Shown here piece by piece: positions 1-10,000 of a stretch of 16,887 nt of DNA. The stretch comes from Candidatus Latescibacterota bacterium (lineage in GTDB: Bacteria; Latescibacterota; UBA2968; UBA8231), in NCBI GenBank assembly GCA_022827165.1, contig JAJDTN010000131.1:1-16887 (forward strand), given 5' to 3'. Made by a program: the position numbers and the translations under genes. A model generated the notes under the pieces. It was given only the letters and a program-made list of their open reading frames with translations, was not told the DNA's origin and made no database searches. The first letter of the stretch is position 1. Every line of letters begins with the position of its first letter.

Positions 1-151
1 CTTCGGGTGCTTCGGATTCGGCGCCCTCTCCGGGGCCCGCGGTCTCGGAGCCCGCCGATTCGGTGGGCTCCTTCTCGCCCCGGTTGTCTTCGGCGAGGAT
101 CCTGCGGAGCTGCTCCGGGTCGAGCCCGGGTTTCTCGAAGCGACTCATCAT
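1..151 (-). CDS. 5' end of a divergent gene of unknown function (partial)
   Basis: The minus strand reads from a double ATG (151-149 and 148-146) through 50 codons without a stop to the left edge. The peptide begins MMSRFEKPGLDPEQLRRIL and continues into an acidic, Glu/Gly/Ser/Pro-rich low-complexity stretch. About four-fifths of its third codon positions are G or C, as in the clear genes here. The plus-strand frame over the same bases gives an Arg/Ser-rich nonsense peptide, which supports coding on the minus strand. No convincing Shine-Dalgarno sequence precedes the start. The N-terminus has no signal peptide, so the product is probably cytoplasmic or a membrane protein whose helices lie further on. 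I do not recognise the family. Confidence 0.5.
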   Translation of the reverse strand, partial: MMSRFEKPGLDPEQLRRILAEDNRGEKEPTESAGSETAGPGEGAESEAPE

Positions 152-161
152 GGTGGGGGCG

Positions 162-167
162 AAGGAG
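162..167 (+). promoter_or_regulatory. Ribosome binding site deciding the start at 172
   Basis: AAGGAG lies four bases before ATG 172. It is the best Shine-Dalgarno match near the possible starts of this gene. The spacing is slightly short. The rival start, GTG 244, has only AAGG 13 bases upstream. Confidence 0.5.
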
Positions 168-171
168 ATCG

Positions 172-2280
172 ATGGTGGTGAAAGCACCGGCCTCGGGCGA
201 ATGTAACCGGGCCCCTCGCCGCGGACAAGGCACCCTCCGGCTCGTGCGTGCCCTCTGGGCGCTGGCCGTGCTCGGCGGCAGCCAGATCTTCGCGGCGCCG
301 GATGACGGACGCCATTCGCGCGCGGCGGAACGCCTGTTCTCGCAGGGTCTCGCGGCGTATGAGCAAGGTCGCTGGCGGGAGGCGGGGGAGCGCTTTCTCG
401 CGGTCGCCGAGCTGCCATCCAACCAGCGTACGCGGCCTGCCTTGTTGATGCTCGGCCGCAGCCGCCTGCTCCTCGACGACCCCGCCGGGGCCGTGAGGGC
501 GGCGCGCCGGCTGCTGCGGGTGGCCTCGGGGGGGCGCTACGGTCCGGATGCCCGGCTGATCGCAGGCGACGGCTACTACAGCCTGGGACGAACCGACGAG
601 GCCCTTTCGCAGTACGTCCGGCTCCTCGAAGGGGCCGGTCCCGCGGCGCTAAAGGCGAGCGCCGCCGAGCGCCTGGCGGGGATGGTGATGAACCGATCCC
701 TGGACGACGAGGCCCAGGACCGGGTCCGCCGCCAGCTGGGCCCCCGACACCTGCGCGATGTCCTGCTCTTCGGAGAGGCGCGTTGGTACGCGCGGCTTGG
801 CTGGGTCGAGCTCGCCCGCCAGCGGCTGTCGGCGTACATCGACAGCGTGGGCGAGGCGGGGATGTTCCACCGTCTCGCACAGTCCGGGCCCGAGGAAGGG
901 CCGCCTTCCTCGTCCGAAGGGGAGGCGGTCCGCGCTCCGGAGTCCGCGGGGTTCGCCCGCCGGCCGGGGGTGCCGCGGCTCGGTGTGCTCGCCCCCCTGT
1001 CCGGCCGCGAGGGGGCGTACGGCGCTGATCTGCTCGCCGGTGTGGAGTTTGCCAACCACCAACTCGGACAGCCCTTCGATCTCGTCGTCGTCGACGTCGG
1101 CGCCGAGTACGCGGACTTCGAGGAGGAGGAAGTCCCCATCCATCAGAGCGATGGCGACCGCCTCCTTCGCGTCGTCTCCGGGGCCCGCTACCTCGTGCAC
1201 CAGGCGGACGTGCAGGCCATCGTCGGTCCCGTCAATTCCACCTCCTGCGCTGCCGCCGCCGTCGTCGCCGAAGCAGCCGGGGTGCCGATCATCGCTCCCC
1301 TCGCGCAACAGGGCGGACTGGACACCCTGGGGGGGCACATCTTTCAGCTGAACCCGATTGCCGAGGTGCAAGGCCAGGCTCTCGGTGAGTACGCAACCCT
1401 CGTGCTGGGCCTGCGGACCCTGGCCATCCTGTCGCCGCTGAACGACTACGGCCACGCCTTCGAGAGGGCCTTCACCGCCGCCGCGGTGGCCAATGGCGGA
1501 CAGATCGTCCACAGCGAGTGGTACTATCCCGGAGAGCAGAAGGACTTCCAGGCGCAGTTTCAGGAGTTGCGCCGGATCGGCTTCTCCATCGAGCCGCCGC
1601 CGATGCCCCGCGCCGGGCTGCTCGACTCGCTGCAGGCGGCTCTCCTGGACACGACGCGGGAAGGGAGGTGGACCTTCCGGAACCTCCTCGACCGGGGTGC
1701 GCCCAAGAGGCAGCCCCCGGACTCGACCGAGATCTTCGTCGAGTCGATCGACGGCGTGGCGGTCATCATCGAGGACTTCGAGGACGCCCTCACCATCGCT
1801 CCGCAGCTCCGCTTTCACCGCATCCGGACGCAACTCATCGGCAACGGTACCTGGTACGATCCGGAGGAGATCGCGGACCTCCGGTCCGGCGAGCGCCAGC
1901 ACCTGGAAGGCTGCATCTTCGTCTCCCGCCGCCAGGGATCGGAGCAGGAGCGCGGCTTCATCAACGCCTTCCGCGCCCGCACCGGCCGGGATCCGGGCTA
2001 CGCCAGTGCCGGATACGACGCCGCCCGCCTTGTCATGGAGGGCTGGGGAGCCGGCCACCGCAGCCGCTCCGAACTGCGGAGGTATCTCGCCGGCGTGCGC
2101 AACTACGAGGGCGCCTCCGGGCGGGTGAGCTTCACCCCCTCGCGCCGCGTCAATTCGGAGCTGACCCTTCTCAGGATCGATGGCCGGGGGCGGCTGCGCT
2201 CCATGGCTCGCGGCGACCTTCCTTCCCTGACCCTGGTGGCGGCCGACGATCCGGCCGTCGTGGAGGGGCCCCGGGACTGA
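172..2280 (+). CDS. Secreted TPR plus periplasmic-binding-fold protein (penicillin-binding-protein-activator-like)
   Basis: From ATG 172 the product is 702 residues. A basic leader precedes a hydrophobic segment (about 27-40) ending IFA-AP, a likely signal peptidase I site near residue 41. Residues about 48-240 are helical and TPR-like, with repeated patterns such as RLFSQGLAAYEQGRWREA. From about residue 269 (RLGVLAPLSGREGAYGADL) a type-1 periplasmic binding / receptor ligand-binding fold runs almost to the end, with typical pieces VQAIVGPVNS, GVPIIAPLAQ and the late FINAFRARTGRDPGYASAGYD. TPR plus this fold is the architecture of LpoA-like activators of peptidoglycan synthases, and the fold is also used by branched-chain amino-acid binding proteins. 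No ABC permease genes adjoin it, which favours the activator reading. GTG 244 is an alternative start giving a compact signal peptide; third-position G+C is lower between 172 and 243, so the start is uncertain. The C-terminal domain carries a long insert around residues 470-520. Confidence 0.75.
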   Translation: MVVKAPASGECNRAPRRGQGTLRLVRALWALAVLGGSQIFAAPDDGRHSRAAERLFSQGLAAYEQGRWREAGERFLAVAELPSNQRTRPALLMLGRSRLLLDDPAGAVRAARRLLRVASGGRYGPDARLIAGDGYYSLGRTDEALSQYVRLLEGAGPAALKASAAERLAGMVMNRSLDDEAQDRVRRQLGPRHLRDVLLFGEARWYARLGWVELARQRLSAYIDSVGEAGMFHRLAQSGPEEGPPSSSEGEAVRAPESAGFARRPGVPRLGVLAPLSGREGAYGADLLAGVEFANHQLGQPFDLVVVDVGAEYADFEEEEVPIHQSDGDRLLRVVSGARYLVHQADVQAIVGPVNSTSCAAAAVVAEAAGVPIIAPLAQQGGLDTLGGHIFQLNPIAEVQGQALGEYATLVLGLRTLAILSPLNDYGHAFERAFTAAAVANGGQIVHSEWYYPGEQKDFQAQFQELRRIGFSIEPPPMPRAGLLDSLQAALLDTTREGRWTFRNLLDRGAPKRQPPDSTEIFVESIDGVAVIIEDFEDALTIAPQLRFHRIRTQLIGNGTWYDPEEIADLRSGERQHLEGCIFVSRRQGSEQERGFINAFRARTGRDPGYASAGYDAARLVMEGWGAGHRSRSELRRYLAGVRNYEGASGRVSFTPSRRVNSELTLLRIDGRGRLRSMARGDLPSLTLVAADDPAVVEGPRD

Positions 2281-2300
2281 TGGGCAGGGCCCGTCCGGCG

Positions 2301-2329
2301 TTGCCCGTTCCAACATATCTGCGTACTTT
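2301..2329 (+). promoter_or_regulatory. Possible sigma-70-type promoter before the FmdB-like gene
   Basis: TTGCCC (2301-2306) and TACTTT (2324-2329) are separated by 17 bases in a locally A/T-richer patch of the 89-base gap between 2280 and 2370. Both boxes are imperfect and there is no flanking support, so this is only a candidate for independent transcription of the zinc-ribbon gene and perhaps the genes after it. Confidence 0.25.
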
Positions 2330-2369
2330 TCGAGATTCTTCGGCCCGCGCAGGATCGGAAAGATGTCAC

Positions 2370-2690
2370 ATGCCGACGTACGATTATGAGTGCAGGACAT
2401 GCGGACATCGGTTCGAGGCGCTCCAGAGAATCACCGCCGAACCGCTGAAGAGGTGTCCCCGGAGGGAGTGCCCGAAGGGCACGGGGAAGGGCCGGGTGCG
2501 CCGCCTGATCGGCACCGGCGGGGGGCTGCTCTTCAAGGGGTCCGGCTTCTACATCACCGATTACCGGAGCGACAGCTACAAGAAGGCGGCCAAGGCCGAC
2601 AAGGCCGACTCGAAGTCGTCCTCCAAGTCCGACGGAGGCGGCAAGGGCGACTCGGCGAAGAAGAGCCCCCCCAAGTCGGGCGGCGACTGA
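2370..2690 (+). CDS. FmdB-family zinc-ribbon protein
   Basis: The product is 106 residues. The N-terminus MPTYDYECRTCGHRFEALQ is the classic FmdB/CxxC_CxxC_SSSS zinc-ribbon start. C8-x2-C11 and C29-x4-C34 form the four-cysteine metal site, the second knuckle being wider than the common C-x2-C. The usual GSGFYITDYR segment follows. The last 40 or so residues are a Lys/Ser/Asp/Gly low-complexity tail, longer and more charged than the core needs. ATG 2370 is chosen because the family begins exactly at MPTY and because GGAAAGA (2357-2363) sits six bases upstream. FmdB was named as a putative regulator in formamidase/amidase operons, but most homologues are uncharacterised. No amidase gene is nearby, so no specific role can be assigned. 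Confidence 0.92.
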   Translation: MPTYDYECRTCGHRFEALQRITAEPLKRCPRRECPKGTGKGRVRRLIGTGGGLLFKGSGFYITDYRSDSYKKAAKADKADSKSSSKSDGGGKGDSAKKSPPKSGGD

Positions 2691-2773
2691 AGGCGAAGGG
2701 AACCGCGGCAGCGGCAGGGCGTCTTTATCGCGATGCGAGTACCGGCCGCCGGCCGCAAGACCAGAGAGACAGC

Positions 2774-2779
2774 AGGTGG
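2774..2779 (+). promoter_or_regulatory. Ribosome binding site deciding the start at 2788
   Basis: AGGTGG lies eight bases before ATG 2788. It also contains the alternative in-frame GTG 2776, which would add four residues and would place the start inside the Shine-Dalgarno sequence. ATG 2788 is therefore preferred. Confidence 0.55.
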
Positions 2780-2787
2780 GCAGAGAG

Positions 2788-3312
2788 ATGAGCAGCCGAT
2801 GGCGAGCCAGAAGCCTCGGAACGATCGGGGCGGCCATGCTTTGGGCCTGGGCCGGATGCAGCGGCCCTTCTCCCGATCAACAGCTCGAAGAGGCCCTGCA
2901 GGCGGCCCAGGCGGCGGCCCGGGACTCGGCCCGGGTAGCCTCGGCGGTGGAGCTTCTCGAGGCCTGGTTGCAGGCCCACGCCGGCGAGGAAGGCGTTCCC
3001 CGGGCGCTGAAGCAACTGGCCATCCTGCGCCAGCAGGGCGGCGACATGGCGGGCGCCGTGGCCCGGTACCGGCGCATCCTGGCGGAGTATCCGCAGAGCG
3101 ACGAGGCCGACGAGTCGCAGTTCATGGTCGCCTTCATCCTCGAGGAGCACTTCCGCGACATCGATGCAGCCAAAGCCGCCTACCAGGCCGTCATAGACAA
3201 CTACCCGGGTTCCGAGTTGGCCGCCAACGCCCGCCAGCTGCTGCCCCACGTGGGACGCCCTCCGGAAGAGTGGGTCAGCTTCCAGGAAGGGGACAGCACC
3301 TCCTCGCCTTGA
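2788..3312 (+). CDS. Small TPR lipoprotein (YbgF/BamD-like repeats)
   Basis: The product is 174 residues. The N-terminus has basic residues, a hydrophobic stretch (11-22) and a lipobox-like WAGC with Cys24 as the probable lipidated residue. Trp at the -3 position is unusual, so lipidation is likely but not certain. After a coiled, Ala/Gln-rich segment (30-60) come two good TPR units at about 86-119 (ARYRRILAEYPQSDEA) and 123-152 (AYQAVIDNYPGSELAANA). The Y-x-x-(V/I)-(I/L)-x-x-YP-x-S-x-x-A pattern is typical of envelope TPR proteins such as CpoB/YbgF and BamD. It lies 97 bases after the FmdB-like gene and 62 bases before moxR. It may be the last gene before the operon promoter or the operon's leader gene. 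A scaffold or adaptor role at the periplasmic face of a membrane is inferred. Confidence 0.8.
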   Translation: MSSRWRARSLGTIGAAMLWAWAGCSGPSPDQQLEEALQAAQAAARDSARVASAVELLEAWLQAHAGEEGVPRALKQLAILRQQGGDMAGAVARYRRILAEYPQSDEADESQFMVAFILEEHFRDIDAAKAAYQAVIDNYPGSELAANARQLLPHVGRPPEEWVSFQEGDSTSSP

Positions 3313-3324
3313 GTTCCATCGACG

Positions 3325-3342
3325 GGGAATGACGTCACTCCC
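3325..3342. promoter_or_regulatory. 18-bp dyad symmetric site upstream of moxR (candidate operator)
   Basis: The sequence GGGAATGACGTCACTCCC is a near-perfect inverted repeat. The central eight bases, TGACGTCA, are fully palindromic, the outer GGGA/TCCC match, and only the A3329/C3338 pair breaks symmetry. With no unpaired centre it cannot form a normal RNA hairpin, so it looks like a binding site for a dimeric DNA-binding protein. It sits in the 62-base gap after the TPR lipoprotein gene, with its centre about 41 bases before the moxR GTG. The regulator is unknown. Confidence 0.45.
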
Positions 3343-3374
3343 AAACAGGATCGCACCGGGATAGGGGCGTCCTC

Positions 3375-4370
<996 letters not shown>

Positions 4371-4374
4371 GCCC

Positions 4375-5253
<879 letters not shown>

Positions 5254-5254
5254 C

Positions 5255-5259
5255 AGGAG
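5255..5259 (+). promoter_or_regulatory. Ribosome binding site for the ABC ATPase gene
   Basis: AGGAG lies just after the DUF58 stop and ten bases before GTG 5270. It supports the GTG start, since the conserved strand MIEVRELSKHYG begins immediately there. Confidence 0.55.
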
Positions 5260-5269
5260 AGTCATTTCC

Positions 5270-6223
5270 GTGATCGAAGTCCGCGAGTTGTCCAAACACT
5301 ACGGAGAGGTGACGGCCATCGAGGGCGTCACCTTCCGCGCCGAGACCGGGCAGATCCTGGGGTTTCTCGGCCCCAACGGGGCGGGCAAGACGACGACCAT
5401 GCGCATCGTCACCTGCTACCTGCCCCCCTCCTCCGGGACAGCGGCCGTCGACGGCTTCGACGTCCTCGAGGAGTCGATGGAGGTTCGGCGGCGGATCGGC
5501 TACCTGCCCGAGTTGCCGCCCCTCTACAGCGACATGACCGTCGATGCCTACCTCGGCTTCGTGGCCCGCATCAAGGGGGTGCCCTCGGCGGTGCTCTCCT
5601 CGCGCATCGACGAGACGATGGAGAAGACCGGCGTCGCCCACGTGCGGCGCAGCCTGATCGGCCACCTCTCCAAGGGCTACCGCCAGCGCGTCGGCCTGGC
5701 GCAGGCCCTGGTTCACAACCCCAGCGTGCTCATCCTCGACGAGCCCACGGTGGGTCTCGACCCCAAGCAGATCATCGAGATCCGCGAGATGATCAAGTCC
5801 CTGCGGGGCGAGCACACCATCGTCCTCTCCACCCACATCCTTCCGGAGGTGTCGATGACCTGCGAGAAGGTGGTCATCATCGACAAGGGCCGCATCGTCG
5901 GCGAGGGATCCCCGGAGAGCCTGACGGAGCAGTTGAAGGAGGGCGAGTTGCTGCGCGCCCGTGTCGCCGGGCCCCGGGAGGACGTCCTCGGCCTGGTGCG
6001 GGGGATTCCGGGGGTGCTGGAGGTCAAGGAGGAGAGCGGCGACGAGTCCGCCGCCGGCGAGGGCGTCTACGTGGTGACCGCCGCCCCCGGCCAGGACCTC
6101 CGCGATCCCCTGGCCAAGGCGGTCGTCGACGGCGGCTACGGCCTGCGCGAGCTGCGCAGCCTCGAGATGACCCTGGAAGACATCTTCCTGCGTCTCACCT
6201 CCGAAGCCGAAGGAGTCCAGTGA
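5270..6223 (+). CDS. ABC transporter ATP-binding protein, GldA/CcmA-like
   Basis: The 317-residue product has Walker A GPNGAGKTT (34-42), signature LSKGYRQRVG (133-142), Walker B VLILDEP (153-159) followed by TVGLDP, and the switch histidine in LSTHILPEV (H189). The Q-loop region reads GYLPELPPLYSDMTV: the usual glutamine is absent, as in GldA-type ATPases, where the stretch is YLPE-x-x-PLY. Residues from about 215 form the C-terminal regulatory extension found in ABC-2 exporters of this group and end in LEDIFLRLT. It would drive the permease encoded next (6223-7005). It follows DUF58 by 16 bases and its stop overlaps the permease start by one base, so the two should be translated together. 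The substrate is unknown. In Flavobacterium, GldA/F/G are needed for gliding, but homologues are widespread in non-gliding bacteria. Confidence 0.95.
   Translation: MIEVRELSKHYGEVTAIEGVTFRAETGQILGFLGPNGAGKTTTMRIVTCYLPPSSGTAAVDGFDVLEESMEVRRRIGYLPELPPLYSDMTVDAYLGFVARIKGVPSAVLSSRIDETMEKTGVAHVRRSLIGHLSKGYRQRVGLAQALVHNPSVLILDEPTVGLDPKQIIEIREMIKSLRGEHTIVLSTHILPEVSMTCEKVVIIDKGRIVGEGSPESLTEQLKEGELLRARVAGPREDVLGLVRGIPGVLEVKEESGDESAAGEGVYVVTAAPGQDLRDPLAKAVVDGGYGLRELRSLEMTLEDIFLRLTSEAEGVQ
6211..6215 (+). promoter_or_regulatory. Ribosome binding site deciding the permease start
   Basis: AGGAG lies seven bases before ATG 6223, an ideal spacing. The GTG at 6220 in the same frame would leave only four bases, so ATG 6223 in the TGATG overlap is preferred. 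Confidence 0.6.
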
Positions 6224-7005
6224 TGCGCAACTTCCTCGCCATCTACACCAAGGAGCTGCGCTCCTACTTCGTCTCGCCCGTGGCCTACGTGATCGCCGGC
6301 GTCTTCCTCTTCCTGTCGGGGTACCTGTTCCGCAACATCCTCATGCAGTTCAACTTCTGGTGCCTCCAGTTCAGCCAGCGCCAGCAGTTCATGCAGGGGG
6401 CCATGCCGAGCCTGAACCTCAACGAGATGGTGGTCACCCAGTTCTTCGCGGTCATGGACTTCATCTGGCTCCTCGTGGTCCCCATGCTGACCATGCGGCT
6501 CTTCGCGGAGGAGAAGAAGAGCGGCACCATCGAGCTCCTCATGACCTCGCCCGTCTCCACGGTGCAGGTCCTCCTCGGCAAGTTCTTCGCCGCCCTGACC
6601 CTCTACTCGATCATCGTCGCCCTGACCCTCGTCTTCTGCCTCATCCTCGAGGTGTACGGCGATCCGGACTGGGGGCCGATCTGGTCGGCCTACCTCGGCT
6701 ACCTGCTCCTCGGAGGCACCTTCGTCGGCGTCGGGGTCCTGGCCTCGTCCCTCACGGAGAACCAGATCGTCGCCGTGCTGCTCTCCTTCGGCGCCCTGCT
6801 GCTCCTGTGGCTGATCGACTGGTCGGCGAGCTTCGCCGGTCCCACGGCGGCCAAGCTGCTCTCCTACCTGTCGATCATCCAGCACCTGCAGGACTTCCAG
6901 CGCGGTGTCATCGACACCGCGGACGTCCTGTTCTACCTGAGCTTCATCTTCTTCTGCCTGTTCCTCACCACCCGCGTCCTCGAGTCGAGGCGCTGGCGCC
7001 GATGA
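6223..7005 (+). CDS. ABC-2 type permease, GldF-like
   Basis: The 260-residue product is an integral membrane protein with about six predicted helices: roughly 19-36, 71-90, 120-142, 155-177, 181-199 and 235-251. The N-terminus MRNFLAIYTKELRSYFVSP and the cytoplasmic motif MRLFAEEKKSGTIELLMTSPVS (about 91-112) are characteristic of ABC-2 exporters of the GldF/NosY type. The second motif is the coupling region that contacts the ATPase. It starts in a one-base overlap with the ATPase stop and shares a four-base ATGA overlap with the GldG-like gene that follows. Length and topology are normal for the family. It is predicted to work with the 5270 ATPase as an exporter or mechanical transmitter in the inner membrane, with the neighbouring GldG-like protein as the auxiliary subunit. 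Confidence 0.94.
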   Translation: MRNFLAIYTKELRSYFVSPVAYVIAGVFLFLSGYLFRNILMQFNFWCLQFSQRQQFMQGAMPSLNLNEMVVTQFFAVMDFIWLLVVPMLTMRLFAEEKKSGTIELLMTSPVSTVQVLLGKFFAALTLYSIIVALTLVFCLILEVYGDPDWGPIWSAYLGYLLLGGTFVGVGVLASSLTENQIVAVLLSFGALLLLWLIDWSASFAGPTAAKLLSYLSIIQHLQDFQRGVIDTADVLFYLSFIFFCLFLTTRVLESRRWRR

Positions 7006-10000
7006 AGCCCTACTCGACCTTCGCCAGCCTCGCCGGCGCGGCCCTGCTCGCCGCCGCCGGCCTGGCCATGCTCCTCGAGCCCGAGGCGGTCTGGCTGCCG
7101 GCGGCCAACGCCGGCGTCGGGGCGCTGCTGGTCGCCGTGTCGGCAGTGCTCAACCCCGATCTCTTCCGCCAGTACGGGCGCTGGCTCAACGCCTTCTGGG
7201 GAGGCCTCCTGGTACTGGCCATCCTCGGCATGGTGAACTTTCTCGCCGACCGCTATCCCCAGCGTCTCGACCTGACCGAGGGCCGGTTGCACAGCTTGGC
7301 GCCGCTGACCATCGAGACCCTGGAGGCCCTGGACAAGGAAGTGGAGGCCCTCGCCTTCATGGAGGAGGGGGAGGACGAGGAGCTGCGCGGCCTGCTGGAG
7401 CAGTATGCCGTGCACGGCGGCGGCCGCTTCGACTTCGAGTTCGTCGATCCCGACCGCGATCCCGCCAGGACCCAGGAGTACGGGGTGCGCGCCTACAACA
7501 CGCTGGTCCTGGCCGCCGGCGCCGAGCGCCAGAGCCTCACGGAGCTGACGGAAAAGGAGATCACCAACGCCATGCTCAAGGTCCTCCGGGACCGGCGGGA
7601 GCGGGTCTGCTTCACCGTGGGCCACGGCGAGCGGGGCGTCGGCAACCTCGAGTCCGACCTGGGACGGCTGGCCGAGCGCCTCCGGGAGATCGACTACGTG
7701 GTGCGCGACTCCCTGTTCCTGGCGCGCGAGGCCCGCGTGCCCGAGGACTGCCGCGTGCTCATCGTCGCCGGCCCGCGGTCTCCCTTCCTCGGCCACGAGG
7801 TCGAAGCCGTGCGCAGCTACCTGCAGCGCGGCGGCTCCCTCCTGGTGCTGGCCGAGGCGCTGGAGGAGAGCGGCCTCGACGAGCTCATGGGGCAGTGGGG
7901 GGTGGTGACGGGTGACGACTTCGTCATCGATACCAGCGGCATCGGGTCGATCTTCGGACTCGATTTCACCATTCCCGTGGTCACCACCTACGACGACCGG
8001 CACCCCATCGTCCGGCGGCACCGGGGCGGGCGGGTCATGACCTTCTACGAGCTGGCCCGCTCCGTCGAGCTCGACTCCGCCGCCGTGGCCGCCAACCGCG
8101 CGAGCGCCGCCGTCCTGGCCCGGACCAGCTCGGCGAGCTGGGCGGAGACGGACCTCGAGGTCCTGGACGAGGGGTCGGGGGGGGACCGCACCGTCCGCCT
8201 CGACGGCTCCGACCGGCGCGGACCCGTCGGCCTCGGGGTGGCGGTGGCCGACACCGCCGCCGGGGGCCGGCTCGTGGTCTTCGGCGACGCCGACTTCGCC
8301 AGCAACCGCTACTTCGACGCCCAGGGCAACGGCGACCTGGCCCTGAACGCGGTCAGCTGGCTCGCCGAGGACGAGGCCCTGATCTCGATCCGGCCGCGAG
8401 ACCCGGGTTTCAACCCCATCGCTCTCACCGAGGCGCAGTCGGACTGGATCTTCTGGATCACGCTGATCATCTACCCGGCGGCCATCGCCGCCGCCGGCTT
8501 CGTCGTCGTCTCGCGGTCCGGCCGCTGGAGCCTGCGCGACCTGGCCGCCGCCGGTCTCGGCGTGGCCCTGTCCCTCGGTGTTCTCGGCCTGCTGAACTAC
8601 CTCGGCGACCGCTATCACTGGCGCCTCGACCTGACCGAGGACGCCCTGTTCACCCTGGCCCCCGAGAGCCTGGAGCTGCTGCGCGAGGCCGACGACGCGG
8701 GCAAGTACATCCAGGTCCGCACCTTCATGTCCGACATGGAAGGCGGCCGCTTCCAGGAGATCGCCAAGGAGTACGGATACCGCTCCCGCCGCTTCGACTT
8801 CGAGACCGTCGATCCCCAGAAGGACGCCCTCCTGGTGCGCCGCTACGGCATCCGCGAGCGGGGCACCTCCATCGTCGAGGTCACGGGCGGCGGCCAGGTG
8901 GTGACCGAGCGCTTCGCAGAGCAGAGCGAGGAGGCCCTGAGCAACGCCCTCCGCCGGGCCCTGGCCGCCGACGAGCGCGCCATCGGCTTCGTCGGAGGCC
9001 ACGGAGAGGGCCGCCTCACCGACGTCGACGGGGAGGGCTACAGCATCCTCAACGGGCGGCTCAAGGAGATGAACCTGCAGATCCTCGACCCCCTCCAGCC
9101 CGGCGCCGACGACCTCTCGCAGGTGCAGGCCCTGGCCGTCCTGGGGCCGCGGAGTCCGTTGAGCGCCGCCGAGGTCGAAGACGTGCGCCGGTTCATGGAG
9201 CGGGGAGGCGACCTGCTGCTCCTGGTCGATCCCGGCCGGGACAGCGGCCTGGAGACCCTCCTGCGCGACGACTACGACATCGATATCGGGGACGACTTCG
9301 TCGTCGACCTGAGCGGTCTCGGACAGCTCCTCGGCACCGACGTCTCGGTGCCGGTGGTCCTGCGCTACGGCGATCACCCGATCACGGAGGGCGCCGTGGG
9401 CGGCCAGATGAGCTTCTTCCCCATGGCGCGGTCGGTGAGCCCCGCCGCGGGCGGCTTCGAGGTGGAGGCCCTCGTCTTCACCGACCGCAACGCCTGGGGC
9501 GAGTCCGACCTGAGCGTGCTCGCGGGCGACGAAGGGGGCGCCATCGACTTCGATCCGGAGAGCGACCGCCCCGGGCCCCTGTCCCTGGCGGTGGTGGCCA
9601 CGGCCGAGGCCGACTCGGCGGCGGAGGGCGACGGCACCCGGATCGTGGTTTTCGGAGATGCCGACTTCGCCCGCAACCAGCACATCGGCCAGCAGGCCAA
9701 CGGCGAGTTGCTGGCCGCCGCCGTCCGCTGGCTCACCGAGGGCGAGGAGAGCCTGACGATCCCGCCGAAGCAACCGAGGTTCAACCCGATCAACCTGGTC
9801 GGCACGGCGGGCAGCGTCGTCCTCTGGGTCTCCGTCTTCGTCCTGCCCTTCGCGGTGGCTCTCTCCGGCTTCGTCATCATGCTGCGCCGGGGGTACGGGA
9901 CCTATGTCAGCGGCTTCGTGACTTGGCTGGTATACAACTTCCTGGCCTTCGGCACCTGGTACTACATCATCGGCGTCATCGGCCTCGGCGAGGCCAGCCT

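Noticed and set aside
7..171. In-frame extension of the TPR/periplasmic-binding gene upstream to a GTG at position 7.
   Set aside because: The extension is an Arg/Ser/Trp-rich peptide of out-of-frame character, lies upstream of a good Shine-Dalgarno/ATG, and overlaps a better minus-strand coding frame.
2282..2306. GGGCA...TGCCC inverted repeat just after the 2280 stop, as a possible terminator.
   Set aside because: A five-base stem with a 15-base loop and no downstream T-tract is too weak to call.
2743..2755. Small hairpin CGGCC-GCC-GGCCG between the FmdB-like and TPR lipoprotein genes, as a possible terminator.
   Set aside because: The stem is only five base pairs and no T-run follows. Such G+C palindromes are expected by chance at this composition.
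3330..3337. TGACGTCA read as a CREB/ATF site.
   Set aside because: That consensus belongs to eukaryotic bZIP factors. The context here is bacterial, so only the dyad symmetry is taken as meaningful.
3329..3364. Short frame from ATG 3329 (11 codons, MTSLPNRIAPG) as a leader peptide before moxR.
   Set aside because: It lies inside the dyad, has no Shine-Dalgarno sequence and no regulatory codon run. Chance is sufficient.
7242..9791. Assembly duplication as an explanation of the doubled GldG region.
   Set aside because: The two copies are strongly diverged at DNA level outside a few motifs and have different membrane contexts, so this is an old genuine duplication.
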